A stretch of 64,000 nucleotides of DNA from Caloranaerobacter sp050286925 (lineage in GTDB: Bacteria; Bacillota; Clostridia; Tissierellales; Thermohalobacteraceae): the NCBI RefSeq assembly GCF_050286925.1, contig NZ_JBFWFX010000010.1, forward strand, positions 1 through 64,000, read 5' to 3'. Below, piece after piece: positions 8,236-15,964 of the stretch. A program made the position numbers and the translations under genes. Positions within the stretch are counted from its first letter, which is position 1. The number at the start of each line of letters is the position of its first letter. The notes under the pieces are model-generated. The model saw only the letters and a program-made list of their open reading frames with translations. It did no database searches and was not told where the DNA came from.

Positions 8236-8787
8236 ATGAATGCAATGACAGCAACAAACTTACGTTCAGCATATGGTGGAGAAAGTCAAGCTCATATGAG
8301 ATATAAAGTATGGGCAGCTAAAGCAGAAGACGAAGGATTCAGTAACGTAGCAAGATTATTCAGAGCAATATCATTCGCTGAAGAAATTCATGCTACGAGC
8401 CATTTTAAGGCTTTAAAAGATGAAAAAGGTGACTTTTCAGTTACAGCAGGAGCTGGATTTGGTTTAGGTAGTACTTCAGAGAACTTACAAGGAGCTATAG
8501 ATGGAGAGAATTTTGAAGTTGAGCAGATGTATCCTGCTTTTATAGAAGTAGCTAAAATGCAAGGAGAGAAAAAAGCTACAATCTCAATGCAATATGCATA
8601 TGAGGCAGAGAAAACACATGCAGCTCTTTTTACTAAGGCAAAAGAAGCTGTAGATTCTGGTAAAGATGTAGAATTTGGAGATTTACATGTATGTGAAATT
8701 TGTGGTTATACTGTAGAAGGAGAAGCTCCTGAAAAATGTCCGATTTGTGGTGTTAAAACTGAGAAGTTTAAAACTTTTAGTAAATAA
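8236..8787 (+). CDS. rbr: Rubrerythrin
   Basis: 183 residues. The N-terminal four-helix diiron domain has the ligands in YGGESQAHMRY, SFAEEIHATSHF and YAYEAEKTHA. The C-terminal rubredoxin-like domain holds two CxxC pairs (CEICGY and CPICG) that bind one iron. Rubrerythrin reduces hydrogen peroxide to water with electrons from rubredoxin or NADH-linked carriers and protects anaerobes from oxygen. The gene stands alone between two terminators. The spacing GGGGGTATTTAG to ATG fits a normal start. Its place beside the persulfide reductase suggests a stress-defence neighbourhood. Confidence 0.96.
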   Translation: MNAMTATNLRSAYGGESQAHMRYKVWAAKAEDEGFSNVARLFRAISFAEEIHATSHFKALKDEKGDFSVTAGAGFGLGSTSENLQGAIDGENFEVEQMYPAFIEVAKMQGEKKATISMQYAYEAEKTHAALFTKAKEAVDSGKDVEFGDLHVCEICGYTVEGEAPEKCPICGVKTEKFKTFSK

Positions 8788-8815
8788 TGTAAAAAATAAT
8801 ATAAAAATATTTGCA

Positions 8816-8840
8816 AACATCCCGTTTCGGGATGTTTTTA
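8816..8840 (+). terminator. Rho-independent terminator of rubrerythrin
   Basis: Stem AACATCCCG/CGGGATGTT with a TTT loop followed by a T-rich tail. Confidence 0.88.
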
Positions 8841-8931
8841 ATTTTTTTAATAAATTAAACAAAAAATAAAGGAAAAAATAATATCTTGTAGAATAAATAA
8901 GTTAGTCCAAAAAACAAGCGAAGGTGATAAT

Positions 8932-9561
8932 ATGATTATAAAGGATATAGAACAATTTATTAGTCAGATTAAATCTGTTCTTTCATGTAAAATTGTTGCT
9001 GATGAAAACGGTAGCATTCAAGAGATACATATACTTTCAGATACAAAAAGAAGTCCAAAACAAATTTCTAGAGATGTGCAGTCAGGTTTAATATCAAGAT
9101 TTGGGTTAGATATAGATCATAAAAAAATAAGTATTGCTCAAATTGATGAAAAAGTAGCTGAAAATAAGGATTTTAGATTAAAGCTCAAAGCAATTGAGTT
9201 TTCGACATCAGGGACAAAAGTATTTATTAAAGTTATATTAGAAAAAGATGAAGAGATTTTTGAAGGAGAAATATCAGGAGTAAATACTGTTTCAAACTCT
9301 CAAAGACTTCTAGGAACTGCTACGTTAAAGGCAGTTGAGAAATTCTTAGGAATTGAAGATAACTTTATACTTGAGGATATAAAAACTGTTGGGTTAGCAG
9401 GACGAGAGGTTGTAGTATCAGCTATTACCTTTGTTACTACTAACCATGAAAAGCTGCTATCAGGTTGTGCTTTTGTCAATAGAGACAAAAAAGAAGCAGT
9501 AGTAAAGGCAACATTAGATGCAATAAATAGAAGTATTATTAGACATTACAGTGGTAATTAG
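8932..9561 (+). CDS. Conserved-looking protein of unknown function
   Basis: 209 residues, soluble, no signal peptide. The first 70 residues contain IVADENGSIQEIHILSDTKR and a basic PKQISRDVQSGLISRFGL stretch. The second half has a repeating beta-alpha rhythm (RLLGTATLKAVEKFLG, VVVSAITFVTTNHEKLLSGC, VVKATLDAINRSI). I do not recognise a named family with confidence. It is followed by the switch-like leader and the HD-GYP gene, all on one strand and with no terminator directly after it, so it may be cotranscribed. An AGGTGAT ribosome site precedes the ATG. Confidence 0.7.
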   Translation: MIIKDIEQFISQIKSVLSCKIVADENGSIQEIHILSDTKRSPKQISRDVQSGLISRFGLDIDHKKISIAQIDEKVAENKDFRLKLKAIEFSTSGTKVFIKVILEKDEEIFEGEISGVNTVSNSQRLLGTATLKAVEKFLGIEDNFILEDIKTVGLAGREVVVSAITFVTTNHEKLLSGCAFVNRDKKEAVVKATLDAINRSIIRHYSGN

Positions 9562-9767
9562 GCCGGCTAACTTTTATTTTTATTTTGACTTTTTTTCTCT
9601 TTAGCGAAGCGAGTATAGCCTGTTGGAATAGCGAACCAACAGAGTATATACTTAAAGGGGGCTATATTCGATGAAAAAAGTATTAATGGTATTAACAAGC
9701 TTATTAGCTTTAATATTAGCAAGTGGGGCAAACTTTACTTGGTTTTAGTTTAATACTTAGCCGGCCT
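9560..9767 (+). promoter_or_regulatory. Structured element with alternative pairings over a small peptide gene
   Basis: The element is bounded by an 11-bp inverted repeat, AGGCCGGCTAA (9560-9570) and TTAGCCGGCCT (9757-9767), the latter running into TTTTCTTTT. Inside, CTGTTGG/CCAACAG (9620-9642) forms a hairpin. TATAGCC (9614-9620) can pair with GGCTATA (9660-9666) and hide the AGGGGG ribosome site. Alternatively AGTATA (9612-9617) can pair with TATACT (9647-9652), leaving the site free. The two pairings exclude each other. This is direct base-pairing evidence; regulation is inferred. Confidence 0.55.
9671..9748 (+). CDS. 25-residue hydrophobic peptide
   Basis: ATG at 9671, nine bases after AGGGGG, opens a 25-codon frame beginning MKKVLMVLTSLLALILASG and ending in an aromatic NFTWF. 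It looks like a bare signal or membrane peptide: two lysines, a hydrophobic core, a small-residue ASGA cleavage-like site and a five-residue tail. It has no cysteine, so it does not fit the classical cyclic-thiolactone AgrD pattern. Its ribosome site lies in the alternative-pairing leader. It could be a signalling peptide, a leader peptide for the downstream HD-GYP gene, or a small membrane protein. Confidence 0.55.
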   Translation: MKKVLMVLTSLLALILASGANFTWF

Positions 9768-9793
9768 TTTCTTTTGAGGCAAGGAGGATTGAC

Positions 9794-11080
9794 ATGTCGC
9801 AAATACCAAATAAATTGAAGTTATATATTTTATTTTTATGTTTGCTTGCTGTGGCTATGATGGTTTTTATGATACATAGCTTTGATGTATACAGTATGAA
9901 GGGGTTACTTTTCTTTAGTATACTCTCAGTAGTTTCAGAATCCTTGTTAATTCAATTAATTAATGGGGCGGCTGTTTCTGTTGGTTTTGCTGTAAGTTTA
10001 GCTTCTATTATAGTAGGTGGACCTTTGATTGGAGCGTTAGTAACAGCTACAGGAGTTCTGTTAAGAACGGTAAAAGTACCAGGTAGAGGTTATGTACATT
10101 TATTTAATACTCCAATATATAAGACTATATTTAATGTTTCTCAGATTGTTATTACAACTGGTTTAGCAGGAATTGTATATATTAAAACGGGAGGTATTAT
10201 AGGATTAAGTAGTTTTATAACTAATCCATTACCAATCTTATTAGCTGTTATTGTATATATTCTTTTAAATACTGTAATAATGGCAGAGTTAATGTCGATA
10301 CTAAGTGGTCAAAGTCTTATAAAAATGTGGATGAAAAATCTTAAAGGCTTTATACCTAATACTACTGCTATAGGAACATTAGGTTTAATAATTGCTTTAG
10401 CCTATATTTCATATGGTGCTTTTGCCGTAATGATATTTTTTAGCCCACTATTATTAGCAAGATATTCATATAAATTATATATGGATATGAGGCATGTGTA
10501 TATGGAGACTATTCAAGCTCTTACAAATGCGATGGAAGCAAAAGATGCATATACTAGGGGGCACGCTGAAAGAGTAGGTAAATATGCAGTTAAGTTAGCC
10601 AAAGCATTGGACCTTTCTGATAGAAGAATTGAAAATATAAAAAATGCAGCAATTTTGCATGATATAGGGAAAATAGGCATTGATGACCAAATATTAAAGA
10701 AGCCAGGTAAACTTACTGATGAAGAGTATGAAAAAATAAAAAAGCATCCATCAATAGGTGCTGAAATATTAAAAGGAGTTAACTTTTTGAAAGAAGTTTC
10801 AGATATAGTAAGACATCATCACGAAAGATATGATGGGAAAGGATATCCTGATGGACTTAAAGAAAATGAAATACCTGCAGAAGCAGCAATACTTGCAATA
10901 GCAGACGTATATGATGCAATGACATCTGATAGACCTTATAGAAAGGCATTGTCAAAAGAAGTAGCACTTAGTGAGATTGAAAAAAATGCTGGAACACAGT
11001 TCAATCCAGAATTTGCCAAGATGTTTGTGAAGATAATGAGAAATGAAGACGAGAAGGAGATGCTAGCTAATGCTAATTGA
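9794..11080 (+). CDS. Membrane-anchored HD-GYP domain protein (c-di-GMP phosphodiesterase candidate)
   Basis: 428 residues. Residues 1-225 form about seven to eight membrane segments. The C-terminal 190 residues are an HD-GYP domain: AHAERVGKY-type helix (RGHAERVGKYAVKLAK), LHDIGKIGIDDQIL with the HD pair, KPGKLTDEEY, HHHERYDGKGYP with the GYP signature, and IADVYDAMTSDRPYR. These motifs are complete, so hydrolysis of cyclic-di-GMP or a related dinucleotide is expected. The membrane part probably senses a signal. A strong AAGGAGG precedes the ATG. The stop overlaps the start of the DUF5317 gene, indicating coupling. Confidence 0.9.
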   Translation: MSQIPNKLKLYILFLCLLAVAMMVFMIHSFDVYSMKGLLFFSILSVVSESLLIQLINGAAVSVGFAVSLASIIVGGPLIGALVTATGVLLRTVKVPGRGYVHLFNTPIYKTIFNVSQIVITTGLAGIVYIKTGGIIGLSSFITNPLPILLAVIVYILLNTVIMAELMSILSGQSLIKMWMKNLKGFIPNTTAIGTLGLIIALAYISYGAFAVMIFFSPLLLARYSYKLYMDMRHVYMETIQALTNAMEAKDAYTRGHAERVGKYAVKLAKALDLSDRRIENIKNAAILHDIGKIGIDDQILKKPGKLTDEEYEKIKKHPSIGAEILKGVNFLKEVSDIVRHHHERYDGKGYPDGLKENEIPAEAAILAIADVYDAMTSDRPYRKALSKEVALSEIEKNAGTQFNPEFAKMFVKIMRNEDEKEMLANAN

Positions 11081-11678
11081 GTCAATGGCAACTTCTCTAG
11101 TTGTAGGTAAGGTTAGAGGGGGAAAACTAGAAAATATCGGGAAAGTACAGATTAGAGGTTGGTATCTTTTTGTTTTAGGTTTTATTATTGAATTTGCAAG
11201 TGTGTATTTAAAAATAAAAAATATTGGAGTAATAAGCACTTTTGTTGATAAATATTTTGTTTATGTACATAGTTTATCTTATATTTTAATCTTTATTGGA
11301 CTTATACTTAATTTTAAAAACAAATCTATGATATTAGTCTTTATTGGAACACTTCTTAATTTTATAGTTATTGTTGCAAATGGTGGTAGAATGCCTGTAT
11401 CACCTGAAGGATTAAAAGCGGCAAATTTAATATCTAATCTAGAAATGCTAAAAAATGATATGATTATAACACATACATTAATAACTGAGTCTACTAGATT
11501 TCCTATTTTAGGAGATATTATACCATTAGTAAAACCATATCCATTTCCTAAAATGATAAGTATAGGAGATGTTTTTTTAGGTCTTGGAATATTCTGCTTT
11601 ATACAAGGAGCAATGACTAAAAAGGGGATTTTTTCAAAAAAGAGCAAAATGGTAAGATTTGAATACAAGAAAAGATGA
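11070..11678 (+). CDS. DUF5317-family membrane protein
   Basis: 202 residues, about five hydrophobic segments. The NGGRMPVSPEGL motif in the middle and ILGDIIPLVKPYPFPKMISIGDVFL, read as LGDIIPLVKPYPFP and ISIGDVFLGLG, are hallmarks of DUF5317 proteins, which often sit next to HD-GYP proteins in Clostridia. It overlaps the 3' end of the HD-GYP gene by 11 bases, with AGAAGGAGATG as ribosome site, so the two proteins are probably made together. Function unknown. Confidence 0.82.
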   Translation: MLIESMATSLVVGKVRGGKLENIGKVQIRGWYLFVLGFIIEFASVYLKIKNIGVISTFVDKYFVYVHSLSYILIFIGLILNFKNKSMILVFIGTLLNFIVIVANGGRMPVSPEGLKAANLISNLEMLKNDMIITHTLITESTRFPILGDIIPLVKPYPFPKMISIGDVFLGLGIFCFIQGAMTKKGIFSKKSKMVRFEYKKR

Positions 11679-11703
11679 CAAAATCTTCGATTTAAATAGA
11701 TTA
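11678..11703 (+). repeat. Left-end fragment of the two-hairpin repeat family
   Basis: ACAAAATCTTCGATTTAAAT, identical to the left end of the full copies at 36315 and 59651, directly follows the DUF5317 stop codon. The rest of the element is absent. Confidence 0.6.
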
Positions 11704-11713
11704 CGATAATGAT

Positions 11714-11742
11714 AAGGGAGTAGATAGATACTCTCTTTTTTA
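11714..11742 (+). terminator. Probable terminator after DUF5317 gene
   Basis: AAGGGAGTA/TACTCTCTT stem (one G-T pair) with a six-base loop and a T-run. Confidence 0.7.
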
Positions 11743-11823
11743 TTTTCGTAGAAACGTATAACATAGGTTCTATTGTAAATAATATAAATAAAAATGTGCA
11801 TGTATTTTGAGAGGATGAAAGAT

Positions 11824-12549
11824 TTGTTTGTAAGACTTTTTATAATAGCCATAACTCCAGCAATATCAATTGCATATGCAGTTTATCTTAGTGATAGATA
11901 TGATAGAGAACCAATATCTCTTTTGTTTAAAACATTTATATTTGGAGCTTTATCTGTAATTCCGACTATTATAGTAGAAAGATTTTTAGCTTCTTTTAAT
12001 TTTTTTACTGGGATATTAAGTGCATTTTATACAGCATTTGTAGTTGCGGGTTTTACAGAAGAGTTTTTCAAGAGAGAAGTGGTACTAAGACTTGTATATA
12101 ATAGTAAATACTTTGATGAAAAGCTAGACGGTATAGTATATTCTATATTTTCAGCTCTAGGTTTCGCTACTGTTGAAAATGTTATGTATGTAGTTTTTAG
12201 GTTTAGTTACAACTCTTATGTTGGTCTATACAGAGGGATACTTTCAGTACCGGCCCATGCAATTTTTGCAGTAACTATGGGTTATTATCTTTCAATATCA
12301 AAATTTACAAATAATTTGACAGAAAGAGAATTAAATCTAAAAAAATCTTTATTTATACCAGTTATTATTCACGGTATATTTGACTTTATATTGATGTCTA
12401 GAGTACCAGTTTTAGCAATACTATTTATTCCGTATATAATATATATTTGGAAAAACAGCCAGGCTAAATTGAACAGATATATAATTGAATCAGGAGAAAG
12501 GTTTAATAGAATAAATAAAAAAAATAATTTAATTAACAAACAGGAATAA
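11824..12549 (+). CDS. PrsW-family intramembrane metalloprotease
   Basis: About 241 residues with seven or so hydrophobic segments. The family signatures are present: TEEFFKREVV with the paired glutamates, a second ATVENVMYV, SVPAHAIFAV with histidine, and a late IIHGIFDF. PrsW proteases cleave within membranes; in Bacillus PrsW cleaves the anti-sigma factor RsiW, but the target here is not evident. The first ATG (11794) lacks a ribosome site, while GAGAGG sits about nine bases ahead of the TTG at 11824, which I prefer. No sigma/anti-sigma pair is nearby. Confidence 0.85.
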   Translation: MFVRLFIIAITPAISIAYAVYLSDRYDREPISLLFKTFIFGALSVIPTIIVERFLASFNFFTGILSAFYTAFVVAGFTEEFFKREVVLRLVYNSKYFDEKLDGIVYSIFSALGFATVENVMYVVFRFSYNSYVGLYRGILSVPAHAIFAVTMGYYLSISKFTNNLTERELNLKKSLFIPVIIHGIFDFILMSRVPVLAILFIPYIIYIWKNSQAKLNRYIIESGERFNRINKKNNLINKQE

Positions 12550-12598
12550 AAGGTTTAAAATAGAATTAGGAAGAATAAAAACAGTAAAGGTGACTTAT

Positions 12599-13801
12599 AT
12601 GAAAAGAAAAAGATTAATTTTGAGCATTTCTATATTTTTTTTATTTGTTTTTCTCTTTTTAACAGGGTATATTACAGATAAATATGAGACAAGCCCTAAA
12701 AATAAAATTGTATATTATAAAAAGCCTGATGAAGTATTAGAAATGCAGCTTAAACAAAATTACAAAGTTCAAGCAACTATTGTAGCAACTGGAGATATAA
12801 TGTTTCACACTCCTCAGCTAAAAAGTGCACTAGACGTAAAAAATGGAGTATATAATTTCGATGATATGTTTAAATCAGTAAAAAAATACATTGAAAGTGC
12901 AGATTTAGCTATAGGTAATTTTGAAACAGTAACTGCAGGTCCAGAACACGGCTTTAGAGGCTATCCTACTTTCAATACCCCCAAATCAGCTATAAAGACA
13001 CTTAGAGATATAGGATTTGATATCTTATCAACAGCGAACAACCATAGCTTAGATGCAGGTAGGGAAGGATTAGTTGAAACAATAGAAAATATACATGAAT
13101 TTGGGCTAAAAAATGTTGGTACATATAAAGAACCTGGAAAAGAAGTACTTATTGAAGATGTTAAAGGTATTAAAGTTGCTATTATGTCATATACCTATGG
13201 TTGTAATGGACTTGAATCAAGACTAACAGAAGAAGAATTGAAATATATGATTAACTTTATAGATGAAGATAAGATTAAAGAGGATATAAGGATTGCAAAA
13301 GAAAAAGCAGATATTGTAGTAATAATTATCCATTGGGGTAACGAATATCAGAGAAAACCATCCGAATTCCAAATTTCATTAGCAGAAAAAATGTTTAATT
13401 GGGGAGCAGATATTATATTAGGCAGTCATCCTCATGTTATACAGAAAGCTGAGTTAAAAACAATAAATGGACAAGTAAAATATGTGATATATTCTATGGG
13501 TAACTTTATTTCTAATCAAAGATATGAAACTATAAAAAACAGATATACTGAAGATGGGGTAATAGTTAAGATTCATTTAGAAAAAGATTTTGCACAAAAT
13601 AGTACGAGAATTAAAAATGTAGAATATATCCCTACTTGGGTAAATAGATATATTTCTGCTGGGAAATACAAATATGAAATTTTACCGACAATTGATTATT
13701 TAAATGAAAAAGTAGAAGGAATTTCTGAAAATTTGTTAAATAAGTTAAAAATATCTTATAAAGCTACAATGAGTACAATTAATCAAAGTAAACTACAGTA
13801 G
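12599..13801 (+). CDS. CapA-family (poly-gamma-glutamate synthesis type) metallophosphoesterase
   Basis: About 400 residues. One N-terminal membrane anchor (residues 5-25) precedes an extracellular domain. CapA-family motifs are clear: ATGDIMFH, ADLAIGNFETV, LSTANNHSLDAG, VVIIHWGNEYQ and LGSHPHVIQ. The fold is a calcineurin-like metallophosphatase. Members act in capsule/poly-glutamate assembly or as cell-surface phosphoesterases. The ATG at 12599, behind AAAGGTGA, is chosen over the GTG inside that ribosome site. No capBC genes are present, so a capsule role is not supported by context. Confidence 0.88.
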   Translation: MKRKRLILSISIFFLFVFLFLTGYITDKYETSPKNKIVYYKKPDEVLEMQLKQNYKVQATIVATGDIMFHTPQLKSALDVKNGVYNFDDMFKSVKKYIESADLAIGNFETVTAGPEHGFRGYPTFNTPKSAIKTLRDIGFDILSTANNHSLDAGREGLVETIENIHEFGLKNVGTYKEPGKEVLIEDVKGIKVAIMSYTYGCNGLESRLTEEELKYMINFIDEDKIKEDIRIAKEKADIVVIIIHWGNEYQRKPSEFQISLAEKMFNWGADIILGSHPHVIQKAELKTINGQVKYVIYSMGNFISNQRYETIKNRYTEDGVIVKIHLEKDFAQNSTRIKNVEYIPTWVNRYISAGKYKYEILPTIDYLNEKVEGISENLLNKLKISYKATMSTINQSKLQ

Positions 13802-13894
13802 AACACTATACCCAAAATATTGTTTATGTATTTATACCAGGTAATATATATTGTATAATTTTATTTAGGTAGAAAAATATCCAGGGGTGTTAAA

Positions 13895-14728
13895 ATGCAG
13901 TTTTTAAAGGAACTATTTATAAATATTAGGATAAGAGATATTATAGATATTGCTATAGTGGCTTTTGCTTTTTATAAGCTCTTTATGCTTATTAGAGAGA
14001 CACGAGCTGAACAGTTAATTAAAGGTATCATAGTCTTACTAGTCGCTACGAAAATAAGTGAATGGCTGCAATTGTTTACTATAAATTGGATTCTTGAAAA
14101 AACCATGACAGTTGGAGTAATAGCCCTTCTTATAGTTTTCCAACCAGAATTAAGAAGAGCATTAGAGTATATTGGCAGAAGTAGATTTTTAACGAAGACA
14201 ATTATTGAAATAGAAGATGAGAACATTCGTAATGTTATAAACGAAATATTAGAAGCTGTGGCATCTTTATCAAGGCAGAAAATAGGAGCTTTAATAGTGT
14301 TAGAAAGAACAACGGGTTTAAATGAAGTAGTAGAAACCGGTACTTTAATTAATGGAAAAGTATCAAGTGGTCTTTTAATTAATATTTTTATACCTAATAC
14401 TCCGCTGCATGATGGTGCGGTAATAATAAAAGACGATATTATAAAAGCTGCAGGATGTTTTTTGCCATTAACTGAAAATATGAATCTTAGCAAAGAATTA
14501 GGTACAAGACATAGAGCAGCACTAGGGATAACTGAAAAATCAGACTCTTTGGCTATAATAGTTTCAGAAGAAACTGGTGTTATATCAATTGCTGATAATG
14601 GGAAACTTTCTCGTTATGTTGATATTAAAACGTTAGAAAAAATATTAGAGGATATTTATATTACTAATGAAATGAGACGCGGACTATTTATTAGATGGAG
14701 GATAAAAAATGGCGAGAAGCAAGAATAG
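13895..14728 (+). CDS. cdaA: Diadenylate cyclase CdaA
   Basis: 277 residues. Three membrane segments (about residues 10-85) are followed by a DAC (DisA_N) domain with the catalytic PLHDGAVIIKDD and LGTRHRAALGITE motifs. It makes cyclic-di-AMP from two ATP, an essential signal for potassium, osmotic and cell-wall control in Firmicutes. It overlaps the next gene, cdaR, by 20 bases, the usual arrangement. A TATAAT-like box about 40 bases upstream could be its -10. In many Firmicutes glmM follows cdaR; here a fermentation cluster intervenes. Confidence 0.96.
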   Translation: MQFLKELFINIRIRDIIDIAIVAFAFYKLFMLIRETRAEQLIKGIIVLLVATKISEWLQLFTINWILEKTMTVGVIALLIVFQPELRRALEYIGRSRFLTKTIIEIEDENIRNVINEILEAVASLSRQKIGALIVLERTTGLNEVVETGTLINGKVSSGLLINIFIPNTPLHDGAVIIKDDIIKAAGCFLPLTENMNLSKELGTRHRAALGITEKSDSLAIIVSEETGVISIADNGKLSRYVDIKTLEKILEDIYITNEMRRGLFIRWRIKNGEKQE

Positions 14729-15947
14729 GAATATTACTATAAAAATAATAGCCGTTTTTTTCGCAGTTATATTATGGACTTATGTTATGAGTGATGTAAA
14801 TCCTAAAATAACGAAAGAAATCGAGAACATAAAAGTAGAACTGATAAATCTTGATACTTTGCAGGTTTCAGGCATAACTCTTATGGAACCTAAAGAGGTA
14901 ACAGTAAAAGTTAAGCTATCTGGCAGAAGAAAAGAATTAATAGATATAACTGCAGATGATATAATCGCACAGGCTGATTTGAGTGGATATAAAGAAGGTT
15001 CGCATAGAGTTGATATTGAAGTAAGGACTCATGATAGTAGAATAGAAATAGAAGATTATTATCCTAAACAGGTAGTTTTTAAATTCGATAAAATTGTGCA
15101 GAAACAAAAACCCGTTATATTGAGATTAACGGGAAAAGAAGGTGTGGGATATAGTGCAGGAAAAGGAATAGTAAAGCCAAGCACAGTTTATATTAAAGGG
15201 CCGAGAACATGGGTTAATTCAGTAACAAATGTTATTGCATATGTAAATTTAAATAATTCAACTGAAGATATAATTACAAGCGTACCTTTGAAAGCTGTAA
15301 ATGATAGAGGTAAAGAGGTAGAAGGTATTATTAAAGAACCAAATATTGTAGATGTAAAAATACCTATATTAAAGGTGAAAGATGTTCCGATCAAACCACG
15401 AATCACAGGCACACCTTTGATAGGATATGAAATAATAAATGTTATTTCAGAGCCCGACCATGTAAAAATTAGAGGTTCAGAGGAAGTAATAAAAGATATA
15501 AAAGTAATAGAAACAGAGCCTGTAAATGTCGATTATATTGCAAAGAGTATAAGCAAAATAACACCTTTAATTTTACCTGATGGAATTGAAGTAGTTGATG
15601 GAAATGATTCAGTAAATGTTAAAGTAGAGATTGAAAAGAAAGTTGAAAAGACATTTGAGTTTGATATAGATGAGATTAACTTTATCAATTTAGATACAGA
15701 GTTAGAAATTGACAAAGATAAATCTGATCAAAAGCTAACAGTTACTTTTACAGCTGTTGAAAGCACTATGAATGCATTAACTAAAGATGATATAAAAATA
15801 AGTGCTAATCTTGATAACTTAAAAGAAGGACTTCATAATGTAGATATAGAAATAAAAAAGCCTTCTAAAGTAGAAATAATAAAATTAAATCCGAAGGTTT
15901 TTAAGATATATTTAAAAAAGAGAACAGATGAAAATTCAACTTTTTAA
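14709..15947 (+). CDS. cdaR: CdaA regulator CdaR (YbbR-domain protein)
   Basis: 412 residues. A single N-terminal membrane helix (residues 8-27) is followed by four extracytoplasmic YbbR repeats, each with the VSVKV-like strand and G/D turns (for example GVGYSAGKGIVKPSTVYIKGP and GYEIINVISEPDHVKIRGS, cited in part). CdaR binds and modulates CdaA. The start codon is inside cdaA, with AGATGGAGG upstream, so translation is coupled. Its stop is followed within three bases by the ATG upstream of the sigma-54 activator gene. Confidence 0.95.
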   Translation: MARSKNRNITIKIIAVFFAVILWTYVMSDVNPKITKEIENIKVELINLDTLQVSGITLMEPKEVTVKVKLSGRRKELIDITADDIIAQADLSGYKEGSHRVDIEVRTHDSRIEIEDYYPKQVVFKFDKIVQKQKPVILRLTGKEGVGYSAGKGIVKPSTVYIKGPRTWVNSVTNVIAYVNLNNSTEDIITSVPLKAVNDRGKEVEGIIKEPNIVDVKIPILKVKDVPIKPRITGTPLIGYEIINVISEPDHVKIRGSEEVIKDIKVIETEPVNVDYIAKSISKITPLILPDGIEVVDGNDSVNVKVEIEKKVEKTFEFDIDEINFINLDTELEIDKDKSDQKLTVTFTAVESTMNALTKDDIKISANLDNLKEGLHNVDIEIKKPSKVEIIKLNPKVFKIYLKKRTDENSTF

Positions 15948-15964
15948 ACATGAGGTGGGCTAAT

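Noticed and set aside
9601..9670. Cyclic-di-GMP riboswitch upstream of the HD-GYP gene
   Set aside because: Neither the class I core (GCAAAGCC-type with a GNRA tetraloop and receptor) nor a recognisable class II core is present.
9671..9748. AgrD-type cyclic autoinducer peptide
   Set aside because: It has no cysteine or serine in the expected position and no acidic C-terminal tail; no agrB gene lies nearby.
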